DNA of 47,283 bases from an uncultured Lachnospiraceae bacterium (lineage in GTDB: Bacteria; Bacillota; Clostridia; Lachnospirales; Lachnospiraceae): assembly GCA_910579325.1 (NCBI GenBank), contig CAJTTU010000019.1:1-47283 (forward strand). The letters are read 5' to 3'. The position numbers were made by a program, and so were the translations under genes. Positions 15,773 through 24,649 of the stretch are shown one piece after another. Every line of letters starts with the position of its first letter. Positions within the stretch are counted from its first letter, which is position 1. A model generated the notes under the pieces. It searched no databases and was not told the DNA's origin. It worked only from the letters and a program-made list of their open reading frames with translations.

Positions 15773-17512
15773 TCATTCCCCCTCCCGAATCCCCTGAATA
15801 TCCGGCACGGATACCATGGAATAGTTGGTGTGGTAAATCACAAAGCCGGGCTTTGCGCCGCTTACCTTTTTCACATGCTTGCGCTGAATGTAATCGATCT
15901 CTACCTTGTCTCCGCCCCTTCCTTTGGAATAGTAGGCCGCCAGACGTCCGGCTTCCTCGAAGGCGCGGTCCGGCAGCTCCTGGCCCTTTGTCTGGACGAT
16001 GACATGGGAGCCGGGGATGCCTTTGGCGTGGAACCACCAGTCGTTGCCCTGGGCCACTTTAAAGGTCAGTTCTTCGTTCTGATAATTATTCTTTCCTATA
16101 TATATATGGAAGCCGTCGGAGGAAATGTAGTGGAAAGGTTTGCTTTTGCTCTTTCCCTTTTTTTCTTTCGGCCCCCGTTTTTTAATATAGCCGAACTCCC
16201 GCATTTCCTCCTTGATCTCCGCCAGATCCGCCTCGGTCATGGCGATGTCGAGGGACTGGGCGATAGATTCCAGGTGTTCGATTTCCTCCCTGGTTTCCAC
16301 AAGCAGGGTGGACAGGGCCTCATAGGTACGTTTCAGCTTGTTATACCGGTCGAAATATTTCTGCGCGTTTTCCTTTGCGGACAGCGTTTCGTCAAGGGGG
16401 ATCTCAATCTCCTCGTTCGTATAATAATTCAGCGCCTTTAAAGAGCGCTCGCCGCCCTGTAAGGAATAGCCGTAGGTGTTTAACAGCTCGCCGTAGACGC
16501 GGTACTTATCCCTCTTTTCGGTATCTTTCATCTGCTTTTCCTGCAGCTCCAGCTTCTTGACATTTCGCTCCAAAAGGGTCTGAATAATCCGGCGCAGGTC
16601 CGCGGATTTCTGCCGGCTTCTGGTAACGGCATTTTTCTCGGCGTAGTAGGTTTCCAGCACCAGACTGACGGAAGGAAACTTGCGGATCTCACAGTCCTCA
16701 TAGCAGCTGCTGGGCAGGACCGTAAATTCGGTCGGTTCGCCTTTCTGATAGATGATGGCCGGGGCGAAGCGTCCCTCGGCGATATCCTCAAAATAGTAGG
16801 AAAAGGTGCGGAACAGATGGGTCTGCTCCAGCGGGTTTAATGTGTTGGCCGGCTGCGCGGAATCCAAAGAGGCCCGGCAGCAGATTTCCAGGGCGGCGGC
16901 GGGGCTGACTCCGGTAAAGTGCCCGTACAGCGCCTTGTACAGCGGCTGGGGCGCATTGGTCAGAAAAGGGATAAAATTCTCTTCCACTGCCAGCAGGGGA
17001 TTCTCTTTTTCCACGGTGCGGGTGATAAAATAATCCCGTCCCGGCAGCACCTCCCTGACCGAGCTGACCTGGGCGGATACGTGTTTGATGCTGTCGATGA
17101 TTTTATAACCCTCGTCGCAGAAAATAATATTGCTGTGCTTTCCCATCAGCTCCACGATCAGATGCTTCCGGCACAGATCGCCCAGATCGTCCAGATGCTC
17201 CAGCGTAAAGTCGATGATCCGCTCAAAATCCGGCTGAACCACGGATACGATCCGGGCCGTGCCGATATGCTTGCGCAGCAGCATACAGAAATTGGGAGCG
17301 GTCATGGGACTTGTCTTGTTTTTATCGGTGAAATAGATGAGAGGGAGACTTGCGTTGGCCGAGATCAGCAGCCGGGAGGTATCCCGCTCTTTTTTCAGCG
17401 TAAGCATCAGCTCATCCGGCTCCGGCTGGGCGATTTTTGCGATCCGCCCGCTTTCCGCCTTTTCCTTAAGTTCCTTTACCATACATGCGATTACGGTTCC
17501 GTCAAATGCCAT
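15773..17512 (-). CDS. rqcH: NFACT-family ribosome quality control protein RqcH
   Basis: A 579-residue protein that binds stalled 50S-peptidyl-tRNA and drives poly-alanine tailing in Firmicutes; older annotations call it fibronectin-binding protein. The NFACT-N domain starts MAFDGTVIACMVKELKE and includes FCMLLRKHI and LIVELMGKHSNII. A helix-hairpin and coiled-coil region occupies residues ~270-440. The C-terminal NFACT-R domain has FHIYIGKNNYQNEELT and DWWFHAKGIPGSHVI. At the functionally important Asp-Arg pair (QAGLDRI in B. subtilis by my recollection) this protein reads QPDFERI, a conservative Asp-to-Glu change. It converges with the WYL/nuclease gene. Confidence 0.9.
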   Translation of the reverse strand: MAFDGTVIACMVKELKEKAESGRIAKIAQPEPDELMLTLKKERDTSRLLISANASLPLIYFTDKNKTSPMTAPNFCMLLRKHIGTARIVSVVQPDFERIIDFTLEHLDDLGDLCRKHLIVELMGKHSNIIFCDEGYKIIDSIKHVSAQVSSVREVLPGRDYFITRTVEKENPLLAVEENFIPFLTNAPQPLYKALYGHFTGVSPAAALEICCRASLDSAQPANTLNPLEQTHLFRTFSYYFEDIAEGRFAPAIIYQKGEPTEFTVLPSSCYEDCEIRKFPSVSLVLETYYAEKNAVTRSRQKSADLRRIIQTLLERNVKKLELQEKQMKDTEKRDKYRVYGELLNTYGYSLQGGERSLKALNYYTNEEIEIPLDETLSAKENAQKYFDRYNKLKRTYEALSTLLVETREEIEHLESIAQSLDIAMTEADLAEIKEEMREFGYIKKRGPKEKKGKSKSKPFHYISSDGFHIYIGKNNYQNEELTFKVAQGNDWWFHAKGIPGSHVIVQTKGQELPDRAFEEAGRLAAYYSKGRGGDKVEIDYIQRKHVKKVSGAKPGFVIYHTNYSMVSVPDIQGIREGE

Positions 17513-17526
17513 AGTGTTTGTCCTTT

Positions 17527-18865
17527 TTATTTTCTAAACTTCTCTATTTTGCACTGATGCCTTCTGTTTCCGGCCTGTGCCTCTTTGTTATAGCTGATTC
17601 CCACCAGAAGAATCTCGCCGCCATATTCTTTGATGGCCTCCGGATACCGTTTGTCCCGAATTTGTTTGATGGCTCCCTGGGCGGAATGATTCCATAATTA
17701 ATTGTTCGCTTTCCCGTACCCGCCTGATGGTATCGTCCCGTTTAACTCTCCGGATAGCCCTGGAAAATTCCAGGCGAATTTCTTCATTGGGAATATGCGC
17801 CGTCCGTGTCGTTTCGTCGTAGGACAGATAGCCCAGATGGATCAGCAGAGTCAGAACATCGTCCCTGTCTCTGAAAGTTACCAGGTCATTGGCAAAGCCA
17901 TTAGTATCCACCTCTGCGCATGCGCCGCCCATCAGCTCCGCAGCTGTCTTGCCAAGTCCGTCAAAATCAAGACCGATATAACCCGGCAGACTTTCCGCCG
18001 CGGAGGTCTGGGTCCAGTAGGAATCAAAATCGTCATTGAGGATTGCTTTGATCACCGAATTAGGATTGTAGACAGATGGCAGATTCCGAAAAGAATAGCC
18101 GTCATACCACTGCTTCATCATAGGAAAATCTCTGTCATAATCTTTACAGAGTTTTTTTACTTCATCCTCTGTAAAACCTGCGTATTGCCCAAACTGTCGG
18201 GGCTTGACCATGGAGTACTCCTGAAAATCCGATATGGCCGACTGGGAACCGTCTTTTTTTATGGGCAGGATGCCGGTCATGTAAGCGGCCGCGAATGTTT
18301 TGGCTGTCATACCGCTGTTTTTAAACAGAGAGCGCAGGAATTCCAGATATCTTTTTTGTAATTTCGTGTCCCCGTTTGCTTCCCGGATTGGAGCATCCCA
18401 CTCGTCGATGATCATGATAAACTTATTTCCCGCTGCTTTTGCGGCATTGGCCAGCGTTGCGGCGAACCCCTCTGCGGTTTTCAGCGTTGTGTATTGTTCG
18501 GACAGCTCGCGGATGACGTTTCTTTGGATATAAGGAATCAGATCGGTAACGGATGCTTCTCCGATTACTTCCGTCATATCCAGATAAATGACATCGTATC
18601 GGTTCAGATAATTCCGATAGTCATTTTCACGGGCGATCGCCAGGTCATCAAACAGTTCCGATGAATGACAGGTTTTGTCATAGTAAGCGCAGAGCATCTG
18701 CGCGGCAAAGGACTTTCCAAACCGGCGGGGCCTGCTGATACAGGTCAGACGTCTTGGTGTGTCGATTGTTTGATTAATCAGTTCGATCAGACCTGATTTG
18801 TCCACATAAATATCATTTCTGATATCGGCAAACCCGCTATTGCCAGGATTTAGATAATTTCCCAT
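17527..18865 (-). pseudogene. AAA-ATPase/PD-(D/E)xK gene with internal deletion and frameshift
   Basis: The N-terminal ~400 residues are a complete AAA-ATPase-like domain (PF09820 type): VDKSGLIELI, a Walker A-like RPRRFGKSF, Walker B-like FIMIIDEWD and QWYDGYSF. After SEQLIMES the frame ends abruptly at 17588, with odd residues. In the +1 frame the true family ending resumes (GAIKQIRDKRYPEAIKEYGG, then EILLVGISYNKE) and stops at 17527. About 100 residues carrying the nuclease core are missing. The product is therefore a truncated ATPase at best. These genes are common multicopy accessory genes in gut Clostridia and Bacteroidetes, and their role is unsettled. Confidence 0.85.
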
Positions 18866-18918
18866 GATCTGATACCTTTCTATCTGTGGGCAGTATTTCG
18901 TTCTGATAGCTTTTATAT

Positions 18919-18947
18919 ATTATATCGGAAAAGCATCGGAAAAGCAA
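18919..18947 (-). promoter_or_regulatory. Promoter of the AAA-ATPase pseudogene with a tandem repeat
   Basis: On the minus strand TTGCTT (18942-18947) and TATAAT (18919-18924) are 17 bases apart. The spacer is filled by a perfect tandem repeat, ATCGGAAAAGC twice (18924-18934 and 18935-18945 on the plus strand), which could be an operator. Confidence 0.55.
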
Positions 18948-18978
18948 ATTGATTATTATGCTAACTTATTTCCGCAGG

Positions 18979-19007
18979 TTGACTTGCCTGAAAGAATCAC
19001 TTATAAT
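18979..19007 (+). promoter_or_regulatory. Promoter of the yicC-remA-gmk operon
   Basis: TTGACT (18979-18984), a 17-base spacer and TATAAT (19002-19007). A leader of about 185 bases follows to yicC, including the small palindrome GTGC-TT-GCAC at 19071-19080; I see no known riboswitch in it. The rest of the 18866-19193 interval holds only this promoter and the divergent one. Confidence 0.75.
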
Positions 19008-19193
19008 GTAGGATAGCCGTGGTCTGCGGATGAAAATATTTTATTCCCGCGAGCAACGAGCCAAGTAGACGTGCTTGCACGGATATTTGGCGGCTGCAAA
19101 AACAGGCCGCAGGACGGATTAAGAGAAAATATTTGGCAGGAAGCTGCCAGATTGCCCGGATGGCGCGGGAAAGCGCGTCAGAAAGAGGAGGAA

Positions 19194-20072
19194 ATGCTAA
19201 ACAGTATGACTGGCTTTGGCCGGTGCGAGTGTTCCAACGACAAGTATAAGGTAACTGTGGAGATGAAAGCGGTAAATCACCGTTATTTTGATCTGAATAT
19301 CAAAATGCCCCGCAAGTTTAACGCTTTCGAGTCGGCAGTCCGCACAGTGCTGAAGGAATACATCCAACGGGGAAAGGTGGATGTTTTTATTACCTATGAA
19401 GATTTTTCTGAGGAAACTGTTAATCTGAAATACAATGAATCCATCGCCCGGGAGTACATGGATATCTTCCGGCGGATGGAGGAGACTTTCGGATTTGACA
19501 GAGAGGTGAATGCCGTGGCGCTGGCCCGTATGCCGGAGGTGGTTACGATGGAGCAGCCGGAGGAGGATGAGGCGGTTCTTCTGGGTATTCTGCTGGAAGC
19601 GGTGCGGGGAAGCGCCATCAAGTTTGTGCGGGCCAGGCAGGCCGAGGGAGAGCAGCTGAAAACGGATCTGTCGGGGAAGCTGGAGCAGATGCTTTTATGG
19701 GTGGATGAGATTGAAAGGCGTTCGCCTGTGATTCTGGAAGAGTATAAGACCAGGCTGCGGGATAAGATCAGAGAAGTTCTTGAAGAAAGAGAGCTGGAGG
19801 AAGCCAGGGTTCTGACCGAGGTGACGATCTTTGCCGATAAGATCTGCGTGGACGAGGAGACGGTAAGGCTCAGGTCCCATATCGCTGCCATGAAGGAGGC
19901 GCTGTCGGCCGGCGGGCCGGTGGGCCGCAAGCTGGATTTCATTGCCCAGGAGATGAACCGGGAGGCGAACACCATTTTGTCAAAATCCAACGATATCGAG
20001 ATTTCCTCCGTGGCCATCGATCTGAAAACGGAGATTGAAAAGGTCAGGGAGCAGGTACAGAATATAGAATAG
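19194..20072 (+). CDS. yicC: YicC/YloC family endoribonuclease-like stress protein
   Basis: A 292-residue cytoplasmic protein with the diagnostic start MLNSMTGFGR, the central VEMKAVNHRYFDL and the C-terminal block FIAQEMNREANTILSKS ending in EKVREQVQN. Family members are metal-dependent endoribonucleases with roles in RNA decay and stationary-phase survival. The ATG at 19194 is preceded by AGAGGAGG; an upstream in-frame extension has no ribosome site. First gene of an operon with remA, gmk, rpoZ and rimO, an order also known from Bacillus. Confidence 0.95.
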   Translation: MLNSMTGFGRCECSNDKYKVTVEMKAVNHRYFDLNIKMPRKFNAFESAVRTVLKEYIQRGKVDVFITYEDFSEETVNLKYNESIAREYMDIFRRMEETFGFDREVNAVALARMPEVVTMEQPEEDEAVLLGILLEAVRGSAIKFVRARQAEGEQLKTDLSGKLEQMLLWVDEIERRSPVILEEYKTRLRDKIREVLEERELEEARVLTEVTIFADKICVDEETVRLRSHIAAMKEALSAGGPVGRKLDFIAQEMNREANTILSKSNDIEISSVAIDLKTEIEKVREQVQNIE

Positions 20073-20170
20073 ATTGTTTTGCAGGGATGTGTTTCCACAG
20101 AATATGTGGAAGGCGGCAAAGTAAAGGAAACAAACGCGCAAGAAAATATGTGACGGAAAGAGGCGCAGCT

Positions 20171-20428
20171 TTGGGAAGACTCATTAATATCGGCTATGGG
20201 AATATGGTGAATTTTGATAAGATTGTTTCCGTGGTCAGTCCGGAATCGGCGCCGATCAAGCGGATGGTGCAGACCGCCAAAGACAAGGGGACGGCCATCG
20301 ACGCCACCCAGGGGAGAAAAACCCAGGGAGTGATTATTACGGACTGTGATTATATCATTCTGTCGGCCCTTCTGCCCGAGACCATCGCCGGGCGGTGCAG
20401 GGGGAGAGAGGAGGTAGATTCGTTATGA
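20171..20428 (+). CDS. remA: RemA/DUF370 DNA-binding regulator
   Basis: An 85-residue protein with the RemA signature: LINIGYGNMVNFDKIVSVVS, PESAPIKRM and IDATQGRKTQGVIITD. In B. subtilis RemA forms ring oligomers that bend DNA and activate matrix (eps, tapA-sipW-tasA) and osmoprotection genes. I chose the TTG at 20171 because AAAGAGG lies seven bases upstream and the length fits the family; longer in-frame starts (for example GTG 20150) lack a ribosome site. The stop overlaps gmk as ATGA. A link to the TasA/SipW genes at the left of this window is possible but untested. Confidence 0.92.
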   Translation: MGRLINIGYGNMVNFDKIVSVVSPESAPIKRMVQTAKDKGTAIDATQGRKTQGVIITDCDYIILSALLPETIAGRCRGREEVDSL

Positions 20429-21057
20429 CGGAAAAAGGCGTGCTGACGGTGCTCTCCGGATTTTCAGGCACGGGGAAGGGAACTGTGGTTAAGGAGCTGC
20501 TTGGCCGGTATGAACAGTATGCCCTGTCGGTGTCGGCGACCACCAGGGCGCCCCGGGAGGGGGAGGTCCATGGACGAGAATACTATTTTCTGACCACGGA
20601 AGAATTTGAAAAGATGATCGGCGACGGCGCTTTTTATGAGTATGCCCGGTATGTGGATCATTATTACGGGACGCCCAGGGTTTTTGTGGAGGAACAGCTT
20701 CAAAAGGGAAAAGATGTGATTCTGGAGATCGAGATTCAGGGCGCTCTGGAGATTAAGAGACAGAATCCCGACTGCCTGCTGATTTTTCTGATTCCCCCTT
20801 CCGCGGAAGAATTAAAGGCCCGTCTGGCGGGCAGAGGCACGGAAAGCGAGGAAGTGATCATGGCAAGGCTGCGCAGAGCGGTGGATGAAGCCGAGGGCGT
20901 GGAAGCCTATGATTATATATTGGAGAATAATGACCTTGAGGAATGTGTGAACCGGCTGCACGGACTGATCAGGAGCGCCCATAACAGGGCGGAAGCAAAA
21001 CTGGATCAGGTGAAAAGCATCCGGGAGGAACTGAAAGCAATGGTGAAAGGAGAGTAA
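20425..21057 (+). CDS. gmk: Guanylate kinase
   Basis: A 210-residue cytoplasmic enzyme that phosphorylates GMP/dGMP to GDP/dGDP. The P-loop is GFSGTGKGT (residues 12-20); the GMP-binding segment includes SATTRAPREGEVHGREYYF and the following YARYVDHYYGTP; the lid follows in the RGTESEEVI region. The start overlaps the remA stop as ATGA, and rpoZ begins six bases after its stop. The gmk-rpoZ pairing is widely conserved, linking GTP supply and RNA polymerase. Confidence 0.97.
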   Translation: MTEKGVLTVLSGFSGTGKGTVVKELLGRYEQYALSVSATTRAPREGEVHGREYYFLTTEEFEKMIGDGAFYEYARYVDHYYGTPRVFVEEQLQKGKDVILEIEIQGALEIKRQNPDCLLIFLIPPSAEELKARLAGRGTESEEVIMARLRRAVDEAEGVEAYDYILENNDLEECVNRLHGLIRSAHNRAEAKLDQVKSIREELKAMVKGE

Positions 21058-21063
21058 TGTTTT

Positions 21064-21321
21064 ATGCTGCATCCATCTTATAATGACTTACTTGATACCA
21101 TCAACCAGGATGTGGAGCCGGGAGAGGAACCCATCGTAAACAGCCGTTATTCTATCGTAATCGCCACGGCGAAAAGAGCGAGACAGCTGATCGGCGGCGA
21201 TGAGCGGCTGGTAGGCGGAAGCACCAAAAAGCCTCTGTCCATCGCCGTGGAGGAAGTGGCGGAAGGTAAGGTGACTATCGTAGGCGAGGACGATATTGCG
21301 GAAGAAGAGATCGACGTATGA
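21064..21321 (+). CDS. rpoZ: RNA polymerase omega subunit
   Basis: An 85-residue protein that helps beta-prime folding and holoenzyme assembly. It carries the omega core VNSRYSIVIATAKRARQL followed by a Ser/Lys-Pro-Leu-Ser segment (KKPLSIAVEEVAEGKV). The C-terminus is acidic. It sits between gmk and rimO and overlaps rimO by ATGA. Confidence 0.95.
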   Translation: MLHPSYNDLLDTINQDVEPGEEPIVNSRYSIVIATAKRARQLIGGDERLVGGSTKKPLSIAVEEVAEGKVTIVGEDDIAEEEIDV

Positions 21322-22691
21322 CAGAGACGGAATACGGAGGGCGGCCGAAGATTCTGTTTATCTCTCTGGGCTGCGATAAAAACCTGGCTGATTCCGAGGC
21401 AATGCTGGGAATCCTGTCCGAACATGGATATTCCTTTACCGACGATGAGGCCGAAGCGGAGGTGATCGTGGTGAACACCTGCTGCTTTATCGGAGATGCC
21501 AAGGAGGAGAGCATTCAGACGATTCTGGAGATGGCCCGCTGGAAAAAAGAAGGGCGATGTAAGGCGCTGCTGGCTGCCGGCTGTCTGGCAGAACGGTACC
21601 GGGAGGAAATCCTGTCTGAGCTTCCTGAGCTTGACGGCATTCTGGGCACCACTGCTTATGACCAGATTATTCCCCTGATAGAGGAAGCACTGGAAGGGAA
21701 AAAGCCCCGCTATTTTCAGAGTGTGGACCGACTGGTGCCGGGACAGGCCGGGCGGGTAGTGACCACCGGGGGGCATTATGCTTATCTGAAAATCGCCGAG
21801 GGCTGCGACAAGCACTGTACCTACTGTGTGATTCCGAAGGTGCGGGGAAACTACAGGAGCGTTCCGATGGAACAGCTGCTCGATGAGGCCCGCACGCTGG
21901 CGGAAAAAGGGGTGCGTGAGCTGATTCTGGTAGCCCAGGAAACGACGGTTTACGGCGTCGATCTGTATGGAAGAAAAATGCTTCCTGAACTGCTGCGGGA
22001 GCTGGTAAAGATCCCCGGCATTTACTGGCTCAGACTGCTGTACTGTTATCCGGAGGAGATTACCGATGCGCTGATCGAGGTGATTGCCGCGGAAGAAAAA
22101 ATCTGTCATTACCTGGATATGCCCATCCAGCATGCCAGCGATTCTGTATTAAAAAGGATGGGGCGTAAAACCAGCCGCCAGGGGCTTCTGGACATCATTG
22201 AAAAGCTGCGGCAGAGGATTCCGGATATTGCTCTGCGCACCACGCTGCTTGTGGGATTTCCAGGGGAGACGGAAGAAGACTTCGAGACACTGTATGAATT
22301 TGTGGATATGGTAGGTTTCGAGCGGCTGGGCGTGTTTCCCTATTCGCCTGAGGAGGATACTTCCGCGGTTTCCTGGCCGGACCAGATTCCGGAGGAGGAA
22401 AAAGAGCGCCGGAAGGAACGGCTGATGGAGCTGCAGCAGGAGATTGCCTTTGAGGCCGGCGGGGAGATGAAGGGGCGGGTCCTGACCGTGATGATTGAGG
22501 GGAAGGTGGCCGATGAGGCCGCTTATGTGGGCCGTACCTATATGGACGCTCCCGGCGTGGACGGATATATTTTTGTCCGGACCGGGGAGGCGCTTTTGAC
22601 AGGCGATTTCGTGACCGTCAGGGTAACCGGGGCCGCGGATTATGATCTGATAGGAGAGATATATGATGAGTTCGATGAATCTGCCGAATAA
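21318..22691 (+). CDS. rimO: Ribosomal protein S12 methylthiotransferase RimO
   Basis: A 457-residue radical SAM enzyme that adds a methylthio group to an Asp of ribosomal protein S12. The N-terminal UPF0004 domain supplies three cluster cysteines (SLGCDKN, NTCCF, AAGCLAE). The radical SAM motif is CDKHCTYC with the family sequence IPKVRGNYRS downstream. A C-terminal TRAM domain (residues ~375-450) binds substrate. The IAEGCDKHCTYC pattern and the C-terminus fit RimO better than MiaB. It overlaps rpoZ at the start and pgsA by 29 bases at the end. Confidence 0.95.
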   Translation: MTETEYGGRPKILFISLGCDKNLADSEAMLGILSEHGYSFTDDEAEAEVIVVNTCCFIGDAKEESIQTILEMARWKKEGRCKALLAAGCLAERYREEILSELPELDGILGTTAYDQIIPLIEEALEGKKPRYFQSVDRLVPGQAGRVVTTGGHYAYLKIAEGCDKHCTYCVIPKVRGNYRSVPMEQLLDEARTLAEKGVRELILVAQETTVYGVDLYGRKMLPELLRELVKIPGIYWLRLLYCYPEEITDALIEVIAAEEKICHYLDMPIQHASDSVLKRMGRKTSRQGLLDIIEKLRQRIPDIALRTTLLVGFPGETEEDFETLYEFVDMVGFERLGVFPYSPEEDTSAVSWPDQIPEEEKERRKERLMELQQEIAFEAGGEMKGRVLTVMIEGKVADEAAYVGRTYMDAPGVDGYIFVRTGEALLTGDFVTVRVTGAADYDLIGEIYDEFDESAE

Positions 22692-23211
22692 GCTGACGAT
22701 ACTCCGGGTGATTATGATCCCCTTTTACGTGATTTTCCAGATGGGGTATCTGGGCGGCGAGGCTGCCAAATATGTGGCGCTGGCGCTGTTTATCATTGCC
22801 AGCCTGACGGACTTTCTTGACGGTAAGATCGCGAGAAAGTATAATCTTGTGACGAATTTTGGGAAATTTATGGACCCGCTGGCGGATAAGCTGCTGGTCA
22901 GCGCGGCGCTGATCTGTTTTATCGAGCTGGGCAGTCTGCCCGCCTGGTATGTGCTGATTATTATTTCCAGGGAATTTATTATCAGCGGCTTCCGGCTGGT
23001 GGCCTCCGACAAGGGCGTGGTGATCGCAGCAAGTTACTGGGGAAAGTTTAAGACCACATCTCAGATGATTATGGTGGTTCTGCTGATTCTGAATATCGAC
23101 CATCCGGTTTTCAGGATGCTGACTCAGATTTTTGTCTGGATTGCCATGATTCTGACGCTGGTGTCACTGAGCGATTATCTGATGAAGAATAAGGATGTGC
23201 TGAAAGACTGA
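22663..23211 (+). CDS. pgsA: CDP-diacylglycerol-glycerol-3-phosphate phosphatidyltransferase
   Basis: A 182-residue integral membrane enzyme for phosphatidylglycerol synthesis. The CDP-alcohol phosphotransferase motif is complete: D-x2-D-G-x2-A-R-x8-G-x3-D-x3-D in DFLDGKIARK and FGKFMDPLAD. The start MNLPNKLTILRV-like segment and about six spans fit PgsA. The ATG at 22663 follows AGGAG at six bases and lies inside the end of rimO, so the two are translationally coupled. Confidence 0.95.
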   Translation: MMSSMNLPNKLTILRVIMIPFYVIFQMGYLGGEAAKYVALALFIIASLTDFLDGKIARKYNLVTNFGKFMDPLADKLLVSAALICFIELGSLPAWYVLIIISREFIISGFRLVASDKGVVIAASYWGKFKTTSQMIMVVLLILNIDHPVFRMLTQIFVWIAMILTLVSLSDYLMKNKDVLKD

Positions 23212-23253
23212 GAACAGCGGATGTGACAAAGCAGTTCCATATGGGAGGCTTTT

Positions 23254-24642
23254 ATGACAGTAGAGATGATTTTTGTGGGAACCGAGCTTCTGCTTGGGAA
23301 TATCGTGAACACCAACGGGCAGTTTCTGTCAGAGCAGTGCGCAGAGATCGGGCTGCCGGTGTATTATCAGACCGTGGTGGGGGACAATGAAGAACGGCTG
23401 TCGGCTGTGATCGAGACAGCGTTTTCCCGCAGCGATGTGGTGCTTTTGTGCGGCGGCCTTGGGCCGACAGAAGACGATCTGACAAAAGAGGTGTGTGCCC
23501 GGACGATGGGAATCCCTCTGACAGAACATCCTGAGGCACGGGCCGAGCTGGACGCCTTTATGAGCAGGCTGAACGTTGTAATTACCGAGAATAATTATAA
23601 GCAGGCCATGGCGCCGGTGGGGGCAGTCTATGCGGATCGGCTGCCGGATGAGAAGAAAGCAGGAGACGGCAGGGGCGGCAAAGGCGTTGAAAATGACGGC
23701 GGCGAAAACGAGGCGGACAGCGACGGCGAAGGCGGGAGCAAAAGCGTGGCTGCGGACCGCTGTCTGTTGCTGCGCAATCCCAACGGGACCGCGCCGGGCC
23801 TTTTGATGGAGAAAAATGGGAAGATGGCGATTTTGCTGCCCGGTCCGCCTAATGAGATGGAGCCTATGTTTTTGGAGCAGGCGAAGCCTTATCTGGTGAA
23901 AAGAAGCGGCCAGGTATTTCTTTCTGCCGTGGTGAAAATCTGCGGCGTAGGGGAAAGCTCCGTGGAGACCAGGGTGCTGGATCTGGTGGACAGTCAGACG
24001 AATCCGACCATCGCGACTTATGCGAAAACCGGCGAGGTGCATATCCGGGTCACAGCCAGCGGAAAAACCGGGGAGGAGGCCCAGAAGCTGATCAAGCCCT
24101 GTGTGAAGGAGCTGAAAAAACGGTTTGGGGACGACGTCTATACGGCCAAGCCGGAGGTGTCTCTGGAGATGGCTGTGGTGAAGCTGCTGAATAAATACGG
24201 TCTGACGATTGCGACGGCGGAATCCTGCACCGGAGGAATGGTGGCGGCACGGCTGGTCAGCGTTCCGGGGGTTTCGGATGTATTTTCCGAAGGGTTTGTC
24301 ACCTATTCTAATAAGGCAAAACGAAAATTTCTGGATGTGAGCAAGACCACGCTGAAAAAATATACGGCGGTCAGCGCAGAGACGGCAAAAGAAATGGCCA
24401 TCGGCGGCGTATTGGCCAACGACAGCGATATGTGCGTGTCTGTTACCGGGCTGGCAGGACCGGACGGGGCCACGCCGGAGATTCCTCTGGGCAGGGTTTA
24501 TATCGGCTGCTGTCTGAAAGGGAAAACCGTGGTAAAGGAATACAATTTTACCGGAAGCCGGGAGAAGATCCGGGAGATGGCGGCGTCGGCGGCGTTGGAT
24601 CTGGCCAGAAGATGTATTTTGGAGCAGTGCAAAGGAAAATAG
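23254..24642 (+). CDS. cinA: CinA-family protein with NMN deamidase domain and an acidic insert
   Basis: A 462-residue protein. The N-terminal MoaB/MogA-like (COG1058) domain begins VEMIFVGTELLLGNIVNTN and has CGGLGPTEDDLT. The C-terminal PncC-type domain (residues ~300-460, TAESCTGGMVAARL and VTGLAGPDGATP) hydrolyses NMN to NaMN. Residues ~131-168 are an extra Gly/Asp/Glu/Lys-rich low-complexity stretch between PVGAVYADRLP and RCLLLRNPNGTA, where other family members have a short loop. The start follows GGGAGG at five bases. The pgsA-cinA order is conserved in Firmicutes; recA does not follow here. Confidence 0.93.
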   Translation: MTVEMIFVGTELLLGNIVNTNGQFLSEQCAEIGLPVYYQTVVGDNEERLSAVIETAFSRSDVVLLCGGLGPTEDDLTKEVCARTMGIPLTEHPEARAELDAFMSRLNVVITENNYKQAMAPVGAVYADRLPDEKKAGDGRGGKGVENDGGENEADSDGEGGSKSVAADRCLLLRNPNGTAPGLLMEKNGKMAILLPGPPNEMEPMFLEQAKPYLVKRSGQVFLSAVVKICGVGESSVETRVLDLVDSQTNPTIATYAKTGEVHIRVTASGKTGEEAQKLIKPCVKELKKRFGDDVYTAKPEVSLEMAVVKLLNKYGLTIATAESCTGGMVAARLVSVPGVSDVFSEGFVTYSNKAKRKFLDVSKTTLKKYTAVSAETAKEMAIGGVLANDSDMCVSVTGLAGPDGATPEIPLGRVYIGCCLKGKTVVKEYNFTGSREKIREMAASAALDLARRCILEQCKGK

Positions 24643-24649
24643 GGATAAA

